NCBI GenBank assembly: GCA_963806495.1
Contig: CAWDYA010000008.1
Location: 641,177 to 705,176 of the forward strand
Reading direction: 5' to 3'
From: CAWDYA01 sp963806495
Lineage (GTDB): Bacteria > Acidobacteriota > Polarisedimenticolia > JACPZX01 > DASXTC01
Length of the DNA stretch: 64,000 bases
Shown: piece after piece, positions 16,588 to 25,379 of the stretch
Position numbering within the stretch: position 1 is the first letter of the stretch
Layout: each line of letters starts with the position of its first letter
Notes under the pieces: model-generated
Databases searched by the model: none
Told to the model about the DNA's origin: nothing
The model's input: the letters and a program-made list of their open reading frames with translations, nothing else
Translations under genes and position numbers: made by a program

Positions 16588-18377
16588 CGGGCGGTGCTCT
16601 CCGGGTACTTCGCCATGATCGACTCGACCATGCGCCGCGCCACGCCGTGGTATCCCGGGCCGGCCTTCGCGAAGATCTCCTTCGCCAGCGCGCGGGTGCG
16701 CTCGTGTCCACCCATCGCGTCGAACAGCGGCCGCAGGTATTTCATCCGGCCGACGCGGGTCAGCACCTCGCGGACCCGTCCGAACACCGGCTCGTAGTCG
16801 GAGGCCACGGCGATGGTGAGCCACTCCACCAGAATCTCGTAGTTGCCCCTGCCGGTGAGCCCCAGGTTGTCGTCCAGCCACCGGCACCCTTCGTGGTCGA
16901 TCGGCCGCGGCAGCCGCTGCAGGTAGATGAGCATCTCATTGGGAGACCATCCTGCCGCCTGCTCCTTCGACGGCCGGGCCCCATCGGGCCACTTGTCGGC
17001 GAGCACGACAAGCTCCTCGAGCTTCTCCGAGCGGAACACCGGTGCGTTGGCAGGCATGCCGGGCTTGTAGAGCCACTCGTCGGCCCGGACCTTCTCCGCC
17101 ACGCCGGGCAGCTTGCTCTCGAGGAACTCGATGAACTCCTCGGAGGTGATCGAGGTGAACCGGAACCGGGTCATGTACTCGCGGATGAAGGCATCGAACT
17201 GCTTGCGCCCCACCGTATGCTCGATCAGCGCGAGGAATCGCGAGCCCTTCTCGTAGGGGACCGACGAGAACGCATCGTCGGGGTCGACACCCTTCAGGTC
17301 GGTCCTGAGCCGCGTCAGCGGCGAGTCGGCGCCGAACCGCTCGAACTCCTTGTCGAGCGCTTTCTGCCCGATCGCCCAGCCCAGCACGGCCGCCTCCTTG
17401 CCGTGCATCGCCTCGTTGATCCTCCGCTCGGCCCAGACCGTGGAGCCTTCGTTCAGCCAGAAGTGGTCCATCGTGGCGTTTGTCACGAGATTGCCGGTCC
17501 AGGAGTGGGCCAGCTCGTGGGCGACGACGTCCACCAGGGACCGGTCGCCCGCCAGCAGCGTGGGCGTGAGGAAGGTCATCCTCGGATTCTCCATGCCGCC
17601 ATAGGGGAACGATGGCGGCAGCACCAGCATGTCGTAGCGGTCCCACTCGTACTTTCCGAACAGCCCCTCGGCCTTGACGATCATCTCCTCGATCATCGCG
17701 AACTCCCAGGCCGCCTTGCCCACGGTGCCGGGCTCGGCCCAGACACGCGACCTCGGGCTCAGGTCACGCGACTGGAGATCCCCCACCGCGAGCGCGAGCA
17801 GGTAGGGGGGGATCGGCTGCGGCATCTCGAACAGCCAGGTCTTCGTGCCCGCGGAGGGGCCCGGTCGCGACCCGGCGGGGCCGGCCGACATCACCGCGGC
17901 GAGCGCCTCCGGCACCGTGATCTCCGCCGTGTACTTGACCCGCACGCGCGGCGTATCCTGGACGGGGACGACGGTGCGCGCATGGATCGCCTGGCACTGG
18001 CTGAACAGGAACGGCAGACGCCCTCCCTCCGTCTGCTCGGGGGTGAGCCACTGCAGCGCGACGGCATCCGGCGACGTCTGGTACTCGATCGATACCGAGC
18101 GGGTGCCGTCGGGCAGGTGCAGCCGCAGGCGCTGGCCCAGGATCGGCTCCTCCTCCCCCAGCTCGAACCGCACCGCGGCCCCGTCACCCGTCCTGACCGC
18201 GCGGATGGTGAGCCCCTTGCTGTCGAGGTCCATGACTCCCCCGCCGCCCGAATCCAGGTGGAGGGTGACGGTGCCGTCGAGCACCTTGCGCTTGAAGTCG
18301 ACGGCGAGCTTCAGCTCGAGGCGGTTCGTGCGGGGCTGGTCGGTGTCGTAGTACGAGTGGGGATCGACGCGGCTCAT
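16584..18377 (-). CDS. M1-family zinc aminopeptidase (leukotriene-A4-hydrolase-like)
   Basis: 597 aa from ATG 18377, with GAGAGGTG just upstream. The chain shows YGGMENPRMTFLTPTLL (exopeptidase GxMEN motif) and the zinc site HELAHSW, with His287, Glu288, His291 and Glu310 fitting HExxH-x18-E. The N-terminal beta-saddle contains HSYYDTDQPRTNRLEL, the opening of the LTA4H-like branch, and an ARM-type helical C-terminal domain ends the protein. No signal peptide is visible, so it is cytosolic. It trims N-terminal residues of peptides. First gene of the M1-OPT operon. Confidence 0.93.
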   Translation of the reverse strand: MSRVDPHSYYDTDQPRTNRLELKLAVDFKRKVLDGTVTLHLDSGGGGVMDLDSKGLTIRAVRTGDGAAVRFELGEEEPILGQRLRLHLPDGTRSVSIEYQTSPDAVALQWLTPEQTEGGRLPFLFSQCQAIHARTVVPVQDTPRVRVKYTAEITVPEALAAVMSAGPAGSRPGPSAGTKTWLFEMPQPIPPYLLALAVGDLQSRDLSPRSRVWAEPGTVGKAAWEFAMIEEMIVKAEGLFGKYEWDRYDMLVLPPSFPYGGMENPRMTFLTPTLLAGDRSLVDVVAHELAHSWTGNLVTNATMDHFWLNEGSTVWAERRINEAMHGKEAAVLGWAIGQKALDKEFERFGADSPLTRLRTDLKGVDPDDAFSSVPYEKGSRFLALIEHTVGRKQFDAFIREYMTRFRFTSITSEEFIEFLESKLPGVAEKVRADEWLYKPGMPANAPVFRSEKLEELVVLADKWPDGARPSKEQAAGWSPNEMLIYLQRLPRPIDHEGCRWLDDNLGLTGRGNYEILVEWLTIAVASDYEPVFGRVREVLTRVGRMKYLRPLFDAMGGHERTRALAKEIFAKAGPGYHGVARRMVESIMAKYPESTAR

Positions 18378-18451
18378 GGGGCACCTCTCGTGAGGATGAG
18401 GTCGACGATGGGTCCTGTCCGATGAATGTAACCCACGACGCCAGATGATTG

Positions 18452-18488
18452 AACAGGAAAATGCGGGGGCCCCGGGTGCGGCCCCCGC
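18452..18488 (-). terminator. Rho-independent terminator of gene 18497-19597
   Basis: GCGGGGGCC (463-471 of the 18 kb block) pairs with GGCCCCCGC (480-488) around an 8-bp loop. On the minus strand it is followed by ATTTTCC, right after the lipoprotein stop. Confidence 0.6.
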
Positions 18489-18496
18489 CCCGCTCC

Positions 18497-19597
18497 CTAC
18501 TGCGCCGGGATGGTGACCAGGGGCAGCCGTTCGCCGCCTTCGGTCCCCGCGAGCGTGAAGAAGAACATGACCGCAGTGAGCGCTCGCTTCGTCTGGAAGT
18601 CGCTGTTTTCGATCCAGAACCACTGGTCGCGGTACTGCACGCTCGCAAAGGCGGAGGCCGGCCGCTCCCTGCCGCTGTGAATTCGCACCAGGCTCACTTC
18701 TCCCCCGGGGGGCGTTTTCACGAACACGGGCACCGCGCTGTGATCCTTCACATGCTCCTCCGGCACGTCCACGTAGCTCGCGAATGCGCTCAGGATCTGC
18801 AGCATCGAGCGGCTGTTCACACTCAATTCGCCCTCCCCTCCGCGGACCGGCGAATAGTTGAGCACGAACTTGAGCCTGTCCGCGGGCAGATGGAGCAACC
18901 TTCGTATTTCGGCCTGCTTTTCCACGACGTCGGCGGGAACATCGTCACCCCGGAAGAAGAGCACCGCCGTCTCGCCCTTTTCCTTCTCCTTTTCGACGCG
19001 CATCCCCACCGCGCCGGCAGCCTGCACCTCACGCAACAGCTCGAGCACGCGGATGAATTCCGGATCGGCCTCCCGCGTGATGCCACCCGCCGAGGAGCGA
19101 TTGCGCACCCCGTTCAGCGCCTCGACGGTCAGGCCGAGTATGAAGTCCGCCGCGTAGCCCGATTGCAGCATGAAGAAGATCTTCTTGGGATCGATCGGCG
19201 TGATGAGCGCGCTGAGAAACTTCTCCCCCGTCATCGGCAGATATGTGATGGTGGGCCGGTCGATGTAGATCGCCTGCCCACCGATCGCCGCGAAGTTCCC
19301 CTGTACCGCCTTCGCCGAGGAGTTCGTGCCTCCCACCGTCACGCCGGTCTGCAACGAATACCCGCTCACGATGGACGACACGTCCACGAACACCGGCAGG
19401 TCCATGTATCGCAGCTTGACGATGTTCAACAACGTCTGCTGCTTCCACGAATCCGCGATGGCCGTGCTGTAGTCGAAACGATCGACCGCGATGGTCCGCG
19501 GGCCGATGTGCGCGCAACCGGTGAGCAGCGCGGCCACGGCCGGCAGAAGCCGCAGGGCCCCCCTGGCGCGGCGGGGCAATTCGCGGACGGTACTCAT
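18497..19597 (-). CDS. Conserved lipoprotein of unknown function
   Basis: 366 aa from ATG 19597, preceded by GGGAGGGG. A basic, hydrophobic signal ends in LLTGC, a lipobox, so the mature protein should be lipid-anchored in the envelope at Cys28. The body opens with RFDYSTAIADSWKQQTLLN and KLRYMDLPVFVDVSSI, which I recognise as a conserved hypothetical family without assigned function. It contains further conserved-looking blocks PTITYLPMTGEKFL and NGVRNRSS. There are no catalytic motifs. Divergent from the DUF481 gene and followed by a strong terminator, so it is probably monocistronic. Confidence 0.8.
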   Translation of the reverse strand: MSTVRELPRRARGALRLLPAVAALLTGCAHIGPRTIAVDRFDYSTAIADSWKQQTLLNIVKLRYMDLPVFVDVSSIVSGYSLQTGVTVGGTNSSAKAVQGNFAAIGGQAIYIDRPTITYLPMTGEKFLSALITPIDPKKIFFMLQSGYAADFILGLTVEALNGVRNRSSAGGITREADPEFIRVLELLREVQAAGAVGMRVEKEKEKGETAVLFFRGDDVPADVVEKQAEIRRLLHLPADRLKFVLNYSPVRGGEGELSVNSRSMLQILSAFASYVDVPEEHVKDHSAVPVFVKTPPGGEVSLVRIHSGRERPASAFASVQYRDQWFWIENSDFQTKRALTAVMFFFTLAGTEGGERLPLVTIPAQ

Positions 19598-19638
19598 GTC
19601 GGTCCCCTCCCTGTCATCCTGGCGACGTCACTCGGATC

Positions 19639-19668
19639 ATTATGGCCCGCCCCGCCCCCCGGTGTCAT
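19639..19668 (-). promoter_or_regulatory. Promoter of the lipoprotein gene 18497-19597
   Basis: On the minus strand ATGACA (19668-19663) and CATAAT (19644-19639) are 18 bp apart, each five of six to consensus. The ATG lies about 40 bp downstream. Confidence 0.5.
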
Positions 19669-19758
19669 CATCCAGGGGGAATCTGCTACCATGAGCCTTC
19701 GCTCGCGACGGCGCAATCCCTTTCGGATCTCGGCAGCGTGTCTTCTCACAGGGCATTC

Positions 19759-20841
19759 GTGAACAACAATCGCTTCCCGCCCCCGAGCCGCAGGCACCGG
19801 ACCTACCGACAGGCGTGGCGCTTCTGGGTGCTGGCCATCGCGTTGTTCAGCCCGTTCACTCTCGCCGAGGCGTCCCATCCCAAGACCGACGTGGCGGTTC
19901 TCAAGAACGGCGACCGGTACAAGGGCGAGATCAAGAGCATGAATGACGGGATGCTCACCTTCAAGACCGATGCGGCCGGCACGATCAGCCTGAAATGGAC
20001 CCACATCGTGCAGCTCGTGAGCATCTACGAATACCAGATCGAGGTTTCCAGCGGCCAGCGGTACGTGGGCACCCTGGCTGAGCCGGATAACCCCGGGGAG
20101 ATGAAAATCTTCAAGGGACTGGGCGCCGTTTCCATTCCCATCGAAGAGGTGGTCGGCATCGCGACGATGGAGTCCGGGTTCTGGAACCGGCTCGACGGCG
20201 CAGTCAATTTCGGCCTGAACTACACACAGAGCAACGACGCATTTCAATACAATTTCAATGGGAACGTCACTTCCCGCAGGCCGCGCACCGTCAGCAACCT
20301 CATATGGAACTCCACATTCAACAAGCAGGGTGGCGGTGACTCGGCAAGCCAGCAGATGGTGCGATTCTCCCATAACCGCTACCTGAAGCCGAAGGTCGGC
20401 CTATTGTGGCTATCCCAGCTCGAGTCGAACCGGGCGCAGGGATTCGACCTGCGCTCCACCGTCGGGGCCGGCGTATCCCGTGCCCTGATCCAGAGGGGAG
20501 GCGAGGATCTCGTCCTGCTGGGCGGTGCCGTCTATGTACGTGAGGAGATCACCGACTCAAATGGTTCCGACGGCACCGCGGAGACTCTCATGGGCGTTGA
20601 ATACGACAAGTACTCCTACGATCATCCCAAGCACTCCCTCACGGTGCAGCTCTTCACCTTCCGGAACATCACATCACCCTCACGCCACAGGGCGCAGGCC
20701 AGCGTCACCCTGAGCTGGGAGGTGATCCGCGATTTCAATGTGAGCATCGGTGTCACTGACACCTACGACAGCAGGCCTCCCACCGAGATCGCGGACAGGA
20801 ACGACGTCTCCGTCGTCACGTCGGTGGGCTACACGTTCTGA
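19759..20841 (+). CDS. DUF481-type outer-membrane protein
   Basis: About 360 aa. GTG 19759 is preferred because it places the basic then hydrophobic signal (WRFWVLAIALFSPFTLAEA) within the first 40 residues; GTG 19738 is possible. The N-terminal part has two short beta modules, VAVLKNGDRYKGEIKSMNDG and GQRYVGTLAEPDNPGEMKIF, of the Sm-like type that often precede DUF481. The rest (150-360) is amphipathic beta strands ending in an aromatic residue (SVGYTF), as in YdiY-like outer-membrane barrels. The role is unknown. Expressed divergently from the lipoprotein. Confidence 0.82.
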   Translation: MNNNRFPPPSRRHRTYRQAWRFWVLAIALFSPFTLAEASHPKTDVAVLKNGDRYKGEIKSMNDGMLTFKTDAAGTISLKWTHIVQLVSIYEYQIEVSSGQRYVGTLAEPDNPGEMKIFKGLGAVSIPIEEVVGIATMESGFWNRLDGAVNFGLNYTQSNDAFQYNFNGNVTSRRPRTVSNLIWNSTFNKQGGGDSASQQMVRFSHNRYLKPKVGLLWLSQLESNRAQGFDLRSTVGAGVSRALIQRGGEDLVLLGGAVYVREEITDSNGSDGTAETLMGVEYDKYSYDHPKHSLTVQLFTFRNITSPSRHRAQASVTLSWEVIRDFNVSIGVTDTYDSRPPTEIADRNDVSVVTSVGYTF

Positions 20842-21057
20842 CCCCCGGAGTCCTCGACCCGGCCACCAGGCCCCCTGCTCCCGTAAGTTCTCACCGCCTT
20901 CCACGTAATATCCCGAGGTCACAGCCCACCCGTTCCCCGGCTAGCCTGTCATGAAAGCCCGGGTAAGACAGCTATCGCTAGCCACTGGATTACCGGTTCC
21001 GGAACGCGGCTACCGGTGATCATCCCGCGGATGAACGACATGAGAGGGAAACAGGCA

Positions 21058-22320
21058 TGTAGGTCATCATTATCGGGGGTGTGGCCGGCGGCGCCTCGTG
21101 CGCGGCCCGCCTGCGCAGACTGGACGAAAAGGCCGAGATCATCATGGTGGAGCGCGGGCCGTACGTGTCGTATGCGAACTGCGGCCTGCCGTACCACGTC
21201 GGCGACGTGATCCAGAGGGAATCCGGCCTCCTGGTGGCCTCGGAGCAGATGTTCCGCAGCGTGTTCGCGATCGACGTGCGGACTCACTGCGAGGCGATCA
21301 CGATCTCGCCGAGGAAGAAGACAGTCGATCTGTGCGACGTCAGGACCGGCGAGGTGAAGACCGCATCGTACGACAAGCTCGTGCTGTCCCCGGGCGCCCC
21401 TCCGGTCCACCCACCGCTTCCCGGGATCGATCTGCCGGGGATCTTCCGGTGAGGACCGTGCCGGACGCGAGAACGATCCGGGAGTGGATCGAGCGAGGCA
21501 CGGATTTCCTTACGGGGATGTACCACTACTCGGGCATCCAGATGGTCAAGCCCACGCGGCGCGCGGTCGTGGTGGGCGGCGGGTTCATCGGCCTGGAGAT
21601 GTCGGAGAACCTGGTGCATCTGGGCTTCGAGGTAACGCTCATCCAGAAGCCCAACCTGGCCCTGGGGCCGATCGACCCGGTGATGGCGCGTCTCGTCGAA
21701 GGGCACATGAAGAAACATGGTGTCCGTCTTGCGCCCAACATCGGCGTGGTCGGGTTCGAGAAGCTGGACGGCGGCGCGATCAACGTGCAGACACTGTCCG
21801 GCAAAACGTATCCGGCGGATCTGGTGATCCTGGCGATCGGCGTGCGCCCTGACACGACGCCGTCCAGGGCGGCCAGTCTCGAGATCGGAGAGCGCGGCGG
21901 GATCCGCGTCGACGAGCACATGCGTACGAGCGATCCCGACATCTTCGCGGTCGGTGACGCCGTCGAGGTCAGAGACTTCGTGACAGGCCGGTGGGGCCTC
22001 GTGGCGCTGGCCGGGCCTGCGAAAAGGACTACAAGAAAGTCTGCCTCTACCCCAATTCGCACACCGGCTGCTACCCCGGCGCGAAGATGCTCGAGCTGAA
22101 GGTCATCTTCCGCAAATCCGACGGGCGGGTGCTCGGCGCCCAGGCGATCGGCGAGCTCCGGGCACGCCTGGGGCAGCTGCCCCGCAACCGGGAGATCCTC
22201 GTGATCTGCCGCTCGGCGCGGCGCGCGTGCTACGCGACACGGATCCTGCTCCGGCACGGATTCAGAGCCCGGAACATCTCTACCGGCATGCTGTCACGCA
22301 CGATGCTGTCGGCTGTCTGA
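21058..22320 (+). pseudogene. CoA-disulfide reductase-rhodanese fusion, decayed
   Basis: The expected start MxVIIIGGVAGGASCAARLRR is present, but codon 2 is TAG (21061-21063). The FAD GxGxxG loop, the redox motif SYANCGLPYHVGD and a second dinucleotide loop AVVVGGGFIGLEM remain. A one-base loss near 21,450 shifts the frame (GIF/RTVPDA). About 60 codons are missing after VALAGPA near 22,020, where another shift occurs, and most of the dimerisation domain is missing after LGAQAIGE (about 22,153). A rhodanese tail with ILVICRSARRACYATRIL closes the gene. In intact relatives the enzyme reduces CoA disulfides or persulfides. Several independent lesions make it non-functional. Confidence 0.85.
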
Positions 22321-22330
22321 GGAGTCGGTG

Positions 22331-22471
22331 ATGGGCGGACGGAACAGGGCGCAAGCCAACCAAAAGAACCAGAGAAAAAACGCAATGACAACGGTAGCCG
22401 CAACGAAGAGTGCCACAGGTCGGGCCAAGGCCGACGACGCACGGGTCGATCGGTTGAAAGAGCAGCGGTAG
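22331..22471 (+). CDS. Possible small basic ORF, 46 aa
   Basis: ATG 22331 follows GAGGAG by 6 bp and starts just after the pseudogene stop. The peptide is Lys/Arg/Gln/Asn-rich with no hydrophobic segment and ends RVDRLKEQR. The opposite strand reads as a hydrophobic helix, which may simply be the complement of the basic codons. Base composition is less GC-rich than the neighbours. I do not recognise it; it may be a spurious ORF. Confidence 0.3.
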   Translation: MGGRNRAQANQKNQRKNAMTTVAATKSATGRAKADDARVDRLKEQR

Positions 22472-22490
22472 GCCGGCCCCCGCCGCCGCG

Positions 22491-24083
22491 TCACTCGTCG
22501 ATCGCGTACCAGCGACCGTCCGCGGCGCGGGCCACCTCCCGCACCTCGAGCCCCGCCAGCGCATCGCGCCGCCGACCTGCCTTTGCGACCTGCCACCATT
22601 GCGTCTGATCGGGCAGCAGCAGATAGCGCGGATGGTAGCGCTGCACCGCCTCCCGCACGGCGTCGGGGCCGTCGATCGGCAGCATCATGGCGGGCACGTC
22701 GAGCACCGCCGCCACCTGGCAGGGATCGGTCGTCATGACGAGATCGGCGGGCCCGAGCGCCGGATGCCCGGACGGCTGCAGGTACCCCGGGATCGGGCGG
22801 TATCTCCCCTGCCACGCCTCGAAGGAAGCCGGGTTGCGCACCTGCAACGGCCAGAACCAGACGCTCCCCGCCGTGATGAATACGATGCAGACCGTGGCGA
22901 CCGCGCTGCGGTTCCGCCTGAACGGCTCCATCAGCCGGCCGAGCCCCAGCGCCGCGAGCACGCAGACGATCGGTGTCGCGGCCTGCACGAATGGGCCGGG
23001 GTTGCGCGACGGGATCGGCGCGAGGATCGCCGGCACGCACCAGGTGAGCAACACCACGAAGACGAACGCCAGGAGCCGGCCGTCGCGCAGCCGTCTTCCG
23101 CCCCCGGCGAGCGCGCCCCAGGCGGCCAGGACGAGCAGCAGGATCGGGATCTCGTGAAACGGATGCGCCGCCCGGGCCCGCAGGACGAAACCGATCGTGT
23201 GCAGGATCCGTCCCGCCCCCTGGGCGATCCACGTCTTGAAGCCGGGATCGGTGGCGTAGCGGTAGTAGTCGGCGAAATCGGTCAGATACGGAGTGAGCGC
23301 CCGCGGCCCCGGCACGATCGCGCCGAAGGCCCACAGATTGTAGCCGAGGAACGGGACCGCGCACGCCGCCGCGCCGAGCAGAAGCCAGCGCAGCCGGCCG
23401 ACACGCTCGCGCAGCTCCAGGCCGGAATCCAGCAGCAGCGCCGCTGCCGCGGCCGCCGGCACGATGAACCCCTCCCCGCGCAGCCACAGCGGCACGGTCA
23501 GCACGAACCCCGCGATCGTCCACGCCGGCCTCGCCCGTCCGGCGGCGCGGCGCGCCCACAGAAACAGGCACAGACCGAGCATGAGGCAGACCTGGTGCGG
23601 CAGCGCCACGTCCGGCATGATGCTGGACTCTCGGTCGCGCTCCTGCGGGATCAGAACGAGCCCGGCTAGCCATGCGATGAGTAGATCGCGGCGGATCAGC
23701 CAGGCAGCGGTGAAGACCAGAAGCGGCAGGGCGATCGACAACGACGCGCACAGCAGGATCGCGTCCTTCATGGTGTGGCCGGCCAGGGCCATCGCAGCCC
23801 CGAGCAGCAGCGGCCACCCGGGCGACCAGAGATCCCCCGGCGGCCTCGCGACTGTCTCAGGTCTTCCCAGCCAGTGCCACAGGACGTTATCGGCGCGGCT
23901 CACCGGCCCGAGCGCCACGTTGCGGGCGACGGCGTAGTAGTAGGCCGTGTCGTAGTTGCCGACGTACTCGACCCGCGCCGCCGCGGAGAAGGAAAGGACC
24001 GCCTGCAGCACCGCGAGGGAGAGCAGCGCCGCCAGGACCGGGCCCGGAGCGGACCCGGTGCGGGCCGGATCGGATGGCGTCAT
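22491..24083 (-). CDS. GT39/ArnT-like polytopic membrane glycosyltransferase
   Basis: 530 aa from ATG 24083, which overlaps the upstream stop as ATGA. After TM1 (LAALLSLAVLQAVLSF) comes YVGNYDTAYYYAVARN, where the acidic residue corresponds to the catalytic Asp of the first periplasmic loop in the PMT/ArnT group (GT-C fold). WSPGWPLLLGAAMAL follows, then about 10-11 helices and a soluble periplasmic C-terminal domain from about 410. It probably transfers a sugar from a polyprenyl-phosphate donor to an envelope acceptor; donor and acceptor are unknown. Confidence 0.75.
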   Translation of the reverse strand: MTPSDPARTGSAPGPVLAALLSLAVLQAVLSFSAAARVEYVGNYDTAYYYAVARNVALGPVSRADNVLWHWLGRPETVARPPGDLWSPGWPLLLGAAMALAGHTMKDAILLCASLSIALPLLVFTAAWLIRRDLLIAWLAGLVLIPQERDRESSIMPDVALPHQVCLMLGLCLFLWARRAAGRARPAWTIAGFVLTVPLWLRGEGFIVPAAAAAALLLDSGLELRERVGRLRWLLLGAAACAVPFLGYNLWAFGAIVPGPRALTPYLTDFADYYRYATDPGFKTWIAQGAGRILHTIGFVLRARAAHPFHEIPILLLVLAAWGALAGGGRRLRDGRLLAFVFVVLLTWCVPAILAPIPSRNPGPFVQAATPIVCVLAALGLGRLMEPFRRNRSAVATVCIVFITAGSVWFWPLQVRNPASFEAWQGRYRPIPGYLQPSGHPALGPADLVMTTDPCQVAAVLDVPAMMLPIDGPDAVREAVQRYHPRYLLLPDQTQWWQVAKAGRRRDALAGLEVREVARAADGRWYAIDE

Positions 24084-24568
24084 CTCTGCAGACGGGGGCG
24101 CGCGGTTCCCCACCGGGCGACCGCACCCACCACCAGAACCCAGAACGGAAGGACGCCGAGGCCCGGGATCGCTTCCAGGATCAGACCGGGAAGCAGCATC
24201 CACTGCCACCCGAGCACGATGAACAGCAGGATCGCCGTCACGAGGTCGACCGCCCACTGCATCGGCGGGCTGAACGCCACGAGGATCGAGAGCACGTCGG
24301 CCAGCGCGGCCACGCTGAAGGCCAGGGCGAGCCTTCCTCTGGAGAAACGGGGGAGTGGTGGAGGATGAGGCGCTCCGTCGGACGGGACAGCTTCCTGCGG
24401 CGGCATCCCTACGGACACATTCGTTCTCCCGGGTTCCCGTGCGAGGCCTCCCGGAGAGGGTAGCAGCACCCGGTCAGGCTGCCTACCCGACGGCCCATCC
24501 CCCTGTGCGGCGCGCGCCCGGGCCGGAACTTGATCGGCGAAAGGGTCATGATTCAGAACATCTGACAT
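24080..24568 (-). CDS. Small membrane protein of unknown function
   Basis: 162 aa from ATG 24568; a shorter start at 24406 is also possible. The first 85 residues are proline- and charge-rich. Three hydrophobic segments follow (LALAFSVAALADVLSILVAF, VDLVTAILLFIVLGW, LPFWVLVVGAVARW). The last codons overlap the glycosyltransferase start by 4 bp, so it may be an accessory of that enzyme. No recognised family. Confidence 0.6.
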   Translation of the reverse strand: MSDVLNHDPFADQVPARARAAQGDGPSGRQPDRVLLPSPGGLAREPGRTNVSVGMPPQEAVPSDGAPHPPPLPRFSRGRLALAFSVAALADVLSILVAFSPPMQWAVDLVTAILLFIVLGWQWMLLPGLILEAIPGLGVLPFWVLVVGAVARWGTARPRLQR

Positions 24569-24794
24569 ACCCGTCCTTGCAAATTGAACACCCGGCGCAG
24601 ATTCGCCCCGATGGCCCGGATCCCTGGAAGGACAACGCGGCCAGCAGGTTGGGACTGTCCTGCGTCTCTGCGCGCATGCTGGCACGCATGTTGCCTGTTC
24701 ATCTGACCTGAACCATCCGAACGGCCCGTACCGACGATGCCCGCGCCCCGCGGGCGTCCAACCCCGCATGAATACTCATGGAGGAGCTTATTCG

Positions 24795-25370
24795 ATGACA
24801 TACACGAAGCGAACTCTCGTAATCATCTCCCTGCTGGCCCTCACGGGCGGCCTCACGCACGCACAGACGGGCACGACCTCATCCTCGTCGCAGAGGGTCA
24901 CGCCCCAGGGCGGGACCTGGGCCGGCGGCGCCGACCTCGGCCTCGCCAATCCGATCGGTGACGACGATTTCGACGCCGACCCGATGCTCGACGCCTATCT
25001 CGAGTACTTCTACACGCCGCACGTCTCCTTCCGCGGTATGCTCGGATTGATGTCGTTCAACGGACCCGACGTGCCGGGCTTCGGAAGCAACGACCTCGAC
25101 ATCGCCATCGTGACGGCCAACATCCTGTACCAGTGGGAGGGTGGCACGGTGCATCCGTTCGTCACGGGCGGTGTGGGATTGTACGACTACAACCCGGACT
25201 TCGGCGATGACAACCTCGAGCTCGGGATCAACGCGGGCGGCGGACTCAACTTCTATCTCGCGCGGCATTTCGCGATCAAGGTCGAGGGCGCGTTCCACGC
25301 GACCGGCGCCGACGAGCCCGACTCGTTCTTCACCGCGACGGCGGGCGCCCGGTGGCTGTGGGGAAGCTGA
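24795..25370 (+). CDS. Small outer-membrane beta-barrel protein (OmpW/OprF-barrel-like)
   Basis: 191 aa. ATG 24795 is fixed by GGAGGAG 8 bp upstream. Signal peptide MTYTKRTLVIISLLALTGGLTHA, cleaved around residue 23. The body alternates polar and hydrophobic residues, with acidic loop stretches GDDDFDADPMLD and NPDFGDDNLEL. Strands include AYLEYFYTPHVSFRG and VHPFVTGGVGLYDY, and the C-terminal strand (ATAGARWLWG) fits an 8-stranded outer-membrane barrel. The function cannot be told from sequence. It is convergent with the GMP synthetase gene. Confidence 0.75.
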   Translation: MTYTKRTLVIISLLALTGGLTHAQTGTTSSSSQRVTPQGGTWAGGADLGLANPIGDDDFDADPMLDAYLEYFYTPHVSFRGMLGLMSFNGPDVPGFGSNDLDIAIVTANILYQWEGGTVHPFVTGGVGLYDYNPDFGDDNLELGINAGGGLNFYLARHFAIKVEGAFHATGADEPDSFFTATAGARWLWGS

Positions 25371-25379
25371 GGCTCTCGA

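Noticed and set aside
14243..16711. 822-codon open frame on the minus strand
   Set aside because: Alternate frame of the OPT transporter; no membrane pattern or family motif.
22294..22470. Hydrophobic helix (VALFVAATVVIAFFLWFFWLA) on the minus strand
   Set aside because: No start codon or ribosome site; it is the complement of a Lys/Asn/Gln-rich stretch.
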